Source: JBDRLV01 sp043812755
Lineage (GTDB): Bacteria > Patescibacteriota > Patescibacteriia > UBA9934 > GWF2-40-263
DNA: 5,894 nt
Reading direction: 5' to 3'
Assembly (NCBI GenBank): GCA_043812755.1
Contig: JBDRLV010000014.1
Span: 1 to 5,894 of the forward strand
Under the pieces are notes generated by a model. The model did not search any database, was not told the origin of the DNA, and saw only the letters and a list, made by a program, of their open reading frames with translations. Below are positions 1-3,529 of this stretch, one piece after another (positions within the stretch are counted from its first letter, which is position 1; each line of letters starts with the position of its first letter). Made by a program: the position numbers and the translations under genes.

Positions 1-1
1 T

Positions 2-238
2 GAAGATGATTTCCATGGAACAGAAGAGTACCCAACTGAAAGTAAAGGATTCAGAACACTTAGGGGCATTCTTGCAGAAGTGTATTGCAATCCTTTTGAC
101 CTGATGATCAGAAAGAAAGGGCCGAAATTGCTGGGGGGCCATTCACAAATGACAAAACTGGAAATAGCAACTTCTGTGCGTGTCATGCAGTGGGAGTTTG
201 ACACAACAATCAAAAAACCGTTCTTTACTCCCATCTAA
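2..238 (+). CDS. C-terminal part of an unrecognised protein (5' end outside window)
   Basis: An open frame enters from the left edge and ends at TAA 236-238, giving the last 78 residues. The visible part is mixed and charged, starting EDDFHGTEEYPTESKGF and ending KKPFFTPI, with a central Lys/Arg-rich patch (MIRKKGPK). There is no membrane segment, no signal sequence and no motif I recognise. The frame is judged real because it stays open to the edge, has a protein-like composition and is followed within one base of the stop by an intrinsic terminator. It is probably the last gene of its transcript. No function can be assigned from this fragment. Confidence 0.75.
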   Translation, partial: EDDFHGTEEYPTESKGFRTLRGILAEVYCNPFDLMIRKKGPKLLGGHSQMTKLEIATSVRVMQWEFDTTIKKPFFTPI

Positions 239-268
239 CCCCTGCACTCTGCTGTGCGCGGGTTTTTT
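239..268 (+). terminator. Rho-independent terminator of the 2-238 gene
   Basis: The stem is CCC/GGG and GCAC/GTGC (239-247 with 254-262), with one C-C mismatch and one T-G wobble. The 6-base loop is at 248-253 and six T follow at 263-268. It begins on the base after the stop codon. Confidence 0.75.
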
Positions 269-275
269 GTTCCCA

Positions 276-311
276 CCGACAAACTCGGCCCACGTGGGCC
301 AAGTTTGTCGG
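276..311. repeat. 36-bp near-perfect palindrome (18-bp arms, no spacer)
   Basis: The left arm 276-293 and right arm 294-311 are reverse complements at 17 of 18 positions. The exception would be a G-T wobble in RNA. The centre is GCCCACGTGGGC. No T tract follows on either strand, so it is not a standard terminator. It may be a REP-like repeat, a protein-binding dyad or a transcript-end stabiliser. It lies 8 bp after the T tract of the preceding terminator. Confidence 0.7.
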
Positions 312-379
312 TATTAAAAAAACGACTACATTAGCCAGTAGAAAAAAATGATCAAATTATTGCATGTCATCTATCGTGG

Positions 380-441
380 TGTATTGAATATACAAACCCC
401 GACGAAATTAATCGCCGGGTTTTTTAGTTTGGGGAGTGTTT
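380..441 (+). repeat. Direct repeat copy 1 (partner at 3213-3273)
   Basis: Positions 380-425 match 3213-3258 at 45 of 46 bases; the one difference is T408 against A3241. Weaker similarity runs to about 441 if one base is skipped. The unit consists of a small dyad TGTAT-tgaat-ATACA (380-394) followed by an intrinsic terminator. Both copies have the same orientation and lie either side of the 574-3137 gene block. It may be a genome-wide terminator-type repeat, or the boundary of a cassette. Confidence 0.8.
398..425 (+). terminator. Rho-independent terminator in repeat copy 1
   Basis: The stem is CCCG(398-401)/CGGG(416-419) plus CGA(403-405)/TCG(412-414) around one A-C mismatch. The 6-base AT loop is followed by six T (420-425). 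No gene lies directly upstream on this strand apart from the one already terminated at 268, so it is either a second-line terminator or part of the repeat. Confidence 0.6.
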
Positions 442-523
442 AAAATGTTAAATCGCTTCGCTTGTTTAAATTGTACATTTTAATGATTTTAACATCTTTA
501 ACATCTTAAACTTTTCCAAAAAC
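427..523. other. AT-rich gene-free stretch with TTAA-type repeats
   Basis: It is rich in variants of GTTTAA and GTTAAA. It contains an inverted repeat TTAAAATGT (440-448) / ACATTTTAA (475-483), with a smaller TTAAA/TTTAA pair nested inside. On the minus strand a short unit resembling GATGTTAAA is repeated at about 487-507. No open frame or clear promoter is visible. A similar TTTAAGAAGTTAAAATG stretch lies at 5210-5226. Confidence 0.4.
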
Positions 524-555
524 AAAAAAGAGACCGGGCGCAAGCGCGAGCTCTT
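524..555 (-). terminator. Rho-independent terminator of the 574-1275 gene
   Basis: Read on the minus strand, an outer stem AAGAG/CTCTT (555-551 with 532-528) and an inner GCG/CGC close a 4-base CTTG loop, with an imperfect internal section. A T tract follows (529-524). It lies about 20 bp after the stop codon of the minus-strand gene. Confidence 0.65.
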
Positions 556-573
556 AAGGTAAAAAAGGACGGG

Positions 574-1275
574 TTACAGATCTCCTGCAGGACCTCTTGG
601 AATCACGAGATCAGGCGGAAGCTCAGGTCTGCCACTTCCCTCAGGCGGAAGTGGCATTGACATTGACCCACTGTCAGTTTGAATCTGCTGAACTGACCAG
701 TCCATGACTGGTTCAATCTTGCCAGCACGAATCCCAAACACCAGACGGCTCAACAGCAAGAGATTGTCTGAGTAACACTGCATCCGATAACGGGCATTCG
801 TACCGTCCCACTCAACAACAGCAATTGCACTGTTGTTTTCATCGATCTCAAGCTTGTACACACCAGTGCGACGCGAGCAGTCCTCAGGCTCTTGCCAAAA
901 CAGCACGGCTGACATGAAAGCCACAATCTCATGGTGATTATCAAACTGCGGCATGAGCGTTATGATCGGATGGTTTGCAGATGAATCCCACGCGAAACTG
1001 AAATCCATTTCAATATAAATCGGATACTTATGTCCGCGTGAAAACTTCACAGACATGTCTGTGAACATAGACAGGAATCCTGATGATCCCTTGATCTCTG
1101 CCCACATGCCATCACGCCGATCCTTCCACATCCAACGGAGTTCGTTTTCTAACTCAGCAAGGGTTGTGTCTCTTATCTCAAAACCCTCTTCTTCTGGATC
1201 ATTGTGCTCGTAGCTGACGCGCCCGTCATCGCCCATTTTTGAAAGATCAATATGAACTCGAAGTTGCCCTTCCAT
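574..1275 (-). CDS. Unrecognised 233-residue soluble protein
   Basis: ATG at 1275-1273 is preceded by AGGAGA (1286-1281) at 5-base spacing, so the start is well supported. The stop TAA is at 576-574. I do not recognise the family. The N-terminal 60 residues are strongly acidic (residues 26-31 are DPEEEG, followed by LAELENELRWMWKDRRDG). The middle (about 80-185) is a mixed alpha/beta-looking region with several Trp. The last 30 residues are Pro/Gly-rich (LPPEGSGRPELPPDLVIPRG) and probably disordered. There is no signal peptide or membrane helix, so it is probably cytoplasmic. It is transcribed divergently from the orphan gene at 2223 across a long structured gap. A 7-bp hairpin sits just upstream of the Shine-Dalgarno site. 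It has its own terminator, so it is probably monocistronic. No function is proposed. Confidence 0.85.
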   Translation of the reverse strand: MEGQLRVHIDLSKMGDDGRVSYEHNDPEEEGFEIRDTTLAELENELRWMWKDRRDGMWAEIKGSSGFLSMFTDMSVKFSRGHKYPIYIEMDFSFAWDSSANHPIITLMPQFDNHHEIVAFMSAVLFWQEPEDCSRRTGVYKLEIDENNSAIAVVEWDGTNARYRMQCYSDNLLLLSRLVFGIRAGKIEPVMDWSVQQIQTDSGSMSMPLPPEGSGRPELPPDLVIPRGPAGDL

Positions 1276-1289
1276 AACTGTCTCCTGTT

Positions 1290-1307
1290 GAAGCAGTTGC
1301 CTGCTTC
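1290..1307 (-). promoter_or_regulatory. 5'-UTR hairpin with GCAA tetraloop next to the RBS
   Basis: On the minus strand GAAGCAG and CTGCTTC pair perfectly (7 bp) around GCAA, a GNRA-type loop. The hairpin ends 3 bases before the AGGAGA ribosome-binding site of the 574-1275 gene. It may stabilise the mRNA or modulate ribosome access. The structure is read directly from sequence; the role is inferred. Confidence 0.5.
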
Positions 1308-1402
1308 ATTTGCTTGTTGCGCAGGTGATGTCGTGCCCATGAGGCAGACCCTGTCACAAAAGTTCAGTGCCGCAAGGTTTATCCTGTGCGACAAGTTCAG
1401 AC

Positions 1403-1415
1403 TATCAAATTGATA
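1403..1415. promoter_or_regulatory. 13-bp operator-like dyad
   Basis: TATCAA-A-TTGATA is a perfect inverted repeat with a single central base. It lies in the upstream region of the minus-strand orphan gene, between that gene and a minus-strand TATAAT hexamer (1481-1476). It could be a regulator-binding site, but a 13-bp AT-rich dyad can also occur by chance. Confidence 0.25.
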
Positions 1416-1466
1416 CATTGTTGTCCATACAGATGACTCAATAAATAGAAACCCAAAACAAAACCC

Positions 1467-1495
1467 TTGACTCAAATTATAAATCTGTGTAAACT
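1467..1495 (+). promoter_or_regulatory. Candidate sigma70 promoter for the structured intergenic RNA
   Basis: TTGACT (1467-1472) is separated by 17 bp from TAAACT (1490-1495), which would start transcription near 1502. An overlapping TATAAA at 1478-1483 and a TATAAT on the opposite strand (1481-1476) lack good -35 partners. The element lies directly before the hairpin-dense region. Confidence 0.45.
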
Positions 1496-1501
1496 CTCAT
1501 C

Positions 1502-1880
1502 GTACATTGCCTAAAAAGGCGGTCGTTCGTTCTGAGACATTGTTGGACAAGGGAGCAAACGCAACACTCCCTACAGAGCTGGCTTCCCCCACGCAAGCTC
1601 TGGTTGTAAGTAGCTCTTGGACACAACCCCTTGTCTACTGGGCCTGACCCAGAACAACAAACACTCAGCTGGGCAGTAGTGCTCACAGGCAATGTGCTAG
1701 CGGGTCAGGAGGCCCTCCCAAGCGATCCTCCTGCACAACGAAGGTATCTGCTGAAAGACCCTCCTGGCCCGCTAATTAAAACTCACTTTGCACGCAAGAC
1801 AGTGTTCCGAACCTTTCGGACAAAATCACGCGCTTCTTGCGCGCAATTCTTACTCTAAGACCACACCCTGTGGTCTTTTA
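1502..1880 (+). ncRNA. Candidate large structured noncoding RNA (about 380 nt)
   Basis: This stretch has no credible gene but contains many stems in one orientation. They are GCCT/AGGC around AAAA (1509-1520); a 10-bp closing helix (1544-1553 with 1628-1637, one wobble); inside that, CAGAGCT/AGCTCTG (1574-1580 with 1596-1602) and GGTTGT/ACAACC (1602-1607 with 1623-1628); CTGGG/CCCAG (1638-1652); a 15-bp helix with one wobble (1698-1712 with 1760-1774); TCCGAA/TTCGGA (1806-1820); CGCGC/GCGCG (1829-1843); and a terminator at 1857-1879. A promoter-like site precedes it. I looked for RNase P, tmRNA and SRP RNA signature sequences on both strands and found none. Some stems are mutually exclusive, for example AGGGAG/CTCCCT (1550-1572) competes with the closing helix. 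The RNA class is unknown. Confidence 0.45.
1857..1879 (+). terminator. Terminator hairpin 1 of three in the intergenic region
   Basis: AAGACCACA (1857-1865) pairs perfectly over 9 bp with TGTGGTCTT (1869-1877) around a CCC loop. The T tract is short (four T, 1876-1879). It is the likely 3' end of the candidate RNA starting near 1502. Confidence 0.6.
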
Positions 1881-1899
1881 ATTTGAAACTCAATGAAAC

Positions 1900-1929
1900 A
1901 CCCCGGCCTTACGGTCGTGGTATTTTTTT
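1900..1929 (+). terminator. Terminator hairpin 2 of three
   Basis: The 9-position stem 1900-1908 / 1913-1921 has one C-T mismatch and one G-T wobble around a TTAC loop. It is followed by A and seven T (1923-1929), the strongest T tract in this region. Confidence 0.65.
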
Positions 1930-1987
1930 CTATACAAGCTTTACCCAGCGTAGCTGTGCTTTACTTGTCCGCTGTTTTTCTGGTAGT

Positions 1988-2009
1988 CGCACCCTTTAGG
2001 GTGCGTTTT
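1988..2009 (+). terminator. Terminator hairpin 3 of three
   Basis: CGCACCC (1988-1994) pairs perfectly with GGGTGCG (1999-2005) around TTTA and is followed by four T. A further small stem, CAGC-gta-GCTG, lies between hairpins 2 and 3, within the ACAAG/CTTGT pair that begins near 1935. Confidence 0.6.
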
Positions 2010-2096
2010 ATTCTAGCGCAGGCTTCAGCCATGGGCTGATCCGCCTTTTGAGCCAAAGGCCCATCAGCCTCTGGCTGAGACTTGTGGCTATTAATG

Positions 2097-2124
2097 TTGA
2101 CAAAAAATCTAAATCTGCAAAAAT
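2097..2124 (+). promoter_or_regulatory. Candidate promoter of the 2223 gene
   Basis: A consensus TTGACA (2097-2102) is followed after 16 bp by AAAAAT (2119-2124), a 4-of-6 match to the -10 element. Transcription would start near 2131, leaving a leader of about 92 nt. A pair ATCTGC/GCAGAT (2113-2118 with 2149-2154) encloses AAGTT-CTTT-AACTT (2131-2144). The inner hairpin would be at the 5' end of the leader. Confidence 0.4.
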
Positions 2125-2222
2125 GCAATTAAGTTCTTTAACTTCACAGCAGATGCTAAGGGGTACACCTTTTACACCTTTCCCTGCGCCATGCTGCTGT
2201 GGTACACAAGGAGATCTTTACA

Positions 2223-3137
2223 ATGGCAACATCAGATCGCGACAAAGCATTGCTGGCTGCACAAAAACTTCTAAATCTGTTGTATCGAGGAGACATTCAT
2301 GCTGAAGCAGTGCCAGGTATTGCGCGCTTGGCAAAACTCATCAGTGTGATCGGGCTTTTTGCTGAGCAGGGTGACGTCACTTCTCAAGAGCTTCGACACT
2401 TCATTGAAAAGTGGATCAGGCCAGATGAAAAATGGCCTCTTTCAAAAGACCTGAATAAAGTTGTTGAAGCATTCGAAGAAAATGAATGGAAAAATATAGT
2501 TACAGAGAATGATAAAGCTGGCCAAGCAGCATGTTTCACTCCTCTGCAAATGTGCCGAGCATTACGCTGGCATGTTGACTTGGATGAAACACAGAAAAAG
2601 CAACTTGAGAATATTCCATTTCGACCAACCACGATTTCAACAATTTTTGAGCAAGGCGGTACACTACTGCCCATACCAAATCAGGTTTGTTTTAAAAACC
2701 TGATCAAATGGTTTGGCATGCACATGGCCCATGGGCTACCAACGTTTTCAGAATCATTTGAAACACGGCCAAACTTGTGCTCATCGTTCTTGAACCTTGA
2801 AATGGAAACTCAATGGTCATTGCTTGTTCCAGCAGATCATGATGAAGCACGAGTTATGATGACGCGCAGTGGTGGTAATGCATACCGATATGCAACTGCG
2901 CTTGAGTGCATTCTGATGTTGCTTTTGCGAGCACGCCAACCCAAGCAATATCAACTCTCGCTTCCAGAAGGTCCAGACCAAGTTTGGTACTTTTGCGATA
3001 GTGGCCCTGCACAATTTTCAATCAAGGTTTTCATTCGTATAGATCTTGGTCTCATACTGGCCGTGCCTGCTGACGAACTCCAGTCTGGAGAAACTCTCAA
3101 GGCCGTCCACCTTCTTGCCAAAACTCCAAACAAATAA
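2223..3137 (+). CDS. Unrecognised 304-residue soluble protein
   Basis: ATG 2223 is chosen because AAGGAG (2208-2213) lies 9 bases upstream. An in-frame GTG at 2199 would add eight residues but has no ribosome-binding site. TAA is at 3135-3137. The family is not recognised. The N-terminal third is helical-looking and rich in Ala, Leu and charged residues (DRDKALLAAQKLLNLLYRGD, then RLAKLISVIGLFAEQGD). The middle has aromatic/Pro-rich loops (EKWPLSKD, PFRPTTISTIFEQGGTLLPIP). The C-terminal third looks like alternating strands and helices (DQVWYFCDSGPAQFSIKVFI). There is no signal peptide, and its one hydrophobic stretch (ALECILMLLLRA) is too short and too charged to be a confident membrane helix, so it is probably cytoplasmic. 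It has a canonical terminator 7 bp after the stop and is divergent from the orphan at 574-1275. No function is proposed. Confidence 0.85.
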   Translation: MATSDRDKALLAAQKLLNLLYRGDIHAEAVPGIARLAKLISVIGLFAEQGDVTSQELRHFIEKWIRPDEKWPLSKDLNKVVEAFEENEWKNIVTENDKAGQAACFTPLQMCRALRWHVDLDETQKKQLENIPFRPTTISTIFEQGGTLLPIPNQVCFKNLIKWFGMHMAHGLPTFSESFETRPNLCSSFLNLEMETQWSLLVPADHDEARVMMTRSGGNAYRYATALECILMLLLRARQPKQYQLSLPEGPDQVWYFCDSGPAQFSIKVFIRIDLGLILAVPADELQSGETLKAVHLLAKTPNK

Positions 3138-3143
3138 ACTCTC

Positions 3144-3166
3144 AAGGTCGCAATGCGGCCTTTTTT
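3144..3166 (+). terminator. Rho-independent terminator of the 2223-3137 gene
   Basis: AAGGTCGC (3144-3151) pairs with GCGGCCTT (3155-3162), with one wobble and a 3-base loop, and six T occur at 3161-3166. It starts 7 bp after the stop codon. Confidence 0.85.
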
Positions 3167-3212
3167 GTTTGATTATCCACACAGCTCTATTGACGCACAA
3201 TTAAATTTATGA

Positions 3213-3273
3213 TGTATTGAATATACAAACCCCGACGAAAATAATCGCCGGGTTTTTTGTTTGTCGAGTATTT
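3213..3273 (+). repeat. Direct repeat copy 2 (partner at 380-441)
   Basis: Positions 3213-3258 match 380-425 at 45 of 46 bases, again as the TGTAT/ATACA dyad followed by a terminator. The sequence up to about 3273 is still recognisably similar to copy 1 with a one-base gap. It follows the terminator of the 2223-3137 gene, so termination here appears redundant. Confidence 0.8.
3231..3258 (+). terminator. Rho-independent terminator in repeat copy 2
   Basis: CCCG(3231-3234)/CGGG(3249-3252) and CGA/TCG pair around one mismatch and an AT loop, with six T at 3253-3258. The tail GGGTTTTTTGTTTGTCGAG (3250-3268) recurs exactly, inverted, at 5400-5418. Confidence 0.65.
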
Positions 3274-3277
3274 CTGT

Positions 3278-3354
3278 CCGGTGGGCCCGGTCAGGTGACA
3301 TCTATGAATTATCAATCAATAGTTTTGGGGTTCAATTCCCCACGGGTCCACCGG
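3278..3354 (+). other. tRNA-like element: T arm on a 12-bp acceptor-like helix, no anticodon arm
   Basis: CCGGTGGGCCCG (3278-3289) pairs with CGGGTCCACCGG (3343-3354) over 12 bp with one G-T wobble. Directly inside the 3' strand is a perfect T-arm pattern: a 5-bp stem TGGGG/CCCCA (3326-3330 with 3338-3342) around the 7-base loop TTCAATT, which fits the TTCRANY consensus. The inner seven pairs (3283-3289 with 3343-3349) sit exactly where a tRNA acceptor stem would. The remaining 36 bases (3290-3325) do not form a D arm or an anticodon arm with a 7-base loop. The helix also extends five pairs past the tRNA end, and no CCA follows. I read it as a degenerate tRNA or tRNA mimic. An attachment-site remnant is another possibility. 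Confidence 0.5.
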
Positions 3355-3418
3355 TCAAAAGCGCTTGACAACTGCTTTAAAATCAGCTATTATACAAATA
3401 TTGATAATTCATAGGTCA
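3296..3418. repeat. 19-bp terminal inverted repeats spanning 123 bp
   Basis: CTATGAATTATCAAT (3302-3316) is exactly complementary to ATTGATAATTCATAG (3400-3414). TGAC (3296-3299) and GTCA (3415-3418) extend the pairing with a 2-base bulge on the left. The enclosed 83 bases include the T arm of the tRNA-like element and a promoter. It may be a MITE-like unit or a regulatory pairing. No target-site duplication is apparent. Confidence 0.6.
3365..3393 (+). promoter_or_regulatory. Near-consensus sigma70 promoter
   Basis: TTGACA (3365-3370) is separated by exactly 17 bp from TATTAT (3388-3393), the best promoter in the window. The predicted start is about A3400. The only thing downstream on this strand before a terminator is a short noncoding transcript, because the next gene points the other way. 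Confidence 0.7.
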
Positions 3419-3461
3419 TCAATTCTGGCCGAGAAAACCTCTGCATCATGCAGAGGTTTTT
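3400..3461 (+). ncRNA. Candidate small RNA of about 62 nt
   Basis: It is bounded by the promoter at 3365-3393 and the intrinsic terminator ending at 3461. It has no ATG-initiated frame of useful length. Its first 19 bases are the right arm of the inverted repeat, so they are complementary to 3296-3316 inside the tRNA-like element. The 3' end is a stable 7-bp hairpin with a T tract, as in many bacterial small RNAs. Expression is inferred from the promoter-terminator pair alone. Confidence 0.5.
3434..3461. terminator. Bidirectional Rho-independent terminator
   Basis: CCTCTGC (3438-3444) pairs perfectly with GCAGAGG (3450-3456) around ATCAT, flanked by AAAA on the left and TTTTT on the right. 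It can end both the plus-strand small RNA and the minus-strand operon that stops at 3530. Confidence 0.75.
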
Positions 3462-3494
3462 GTTTACAACAAAAAAACTGAAGTCCTTACAATC

Positions 3495-3525
3495 GGATCC
3501 TTCGCCTCCTGGGCTCAGGATGACA
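3495..3525. repeat. Short palindromic repeat of the ATCCTTCG...CAGGAT type
   Basis: ATCCT (3497-3501) / AGGAT (3517-3521) and GCC (3504-3506) / GGC (3512-3514) form a symmetric stem with a 5-base loop. It lies just past the stop of the 3530-4483 gene. From memory, sequences of this form (GATCCTTCG...CTCAGGATGAC) occur as dispersed palindromes in many unrelated bacteria. The match is by eye only. Confidence 0.45.
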
Positions 3526-3529
3526 AGTG

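Noticed and set aside
1631..1858. 75-codon plus-strand frame, plus minus-strand frames at 1173-1475 and 1477-1692
   Set aside because: They overlap the stem-loop-dense region, lack ribosome-binding sites and encode low-complexity or implausible peptides. The base pattern is better explained by RNA structure.
1502..1880. RNase P RNA, tmRNA or SRP RNA
   Set aside because: The length suits the first two, but I find no P4 consensus, no tRNA-like tmRNA ends with a TTCRA T arm, and no SRP apical GGAAG loop on either strand. A covariance search would be decisive.
2199..2222. GTG 2199 as the start of the 304-residue protein
   Set aside because: There is no Shine-Dalgarno upstream of it, whereas ATG 2223 has AAGGAG at 9-base spacing. 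The extra eight residues include the ribosome-binding site itself.
574..3137. Toxin-antitoxin or phage-defence gene pair
   Set aside because: The genes are divergent, each with its own terminator, and neither shows a nuclease, NTPase, HEPN or DNA-binding motif that I can recognise. Calling them defence genes would be guesswork.
3190..3218. Promoter TTGACG-N17-TGTATT just before repeat copy 2
   Set aside because: The -10 is weak and overlaps the repeat. Any transcript would end within about 30 nt at the terminator, and copy 1 lacks a correctly spaced -35.
3283..3350. Functional tRNA gene
   Set aside because: The acceptor and T arm fit, but there is no D arm, no 5-bp anticodon stem with a 7-base loop, the length is only 68 nt, and the discriminator base is itself paired in a longer helix.
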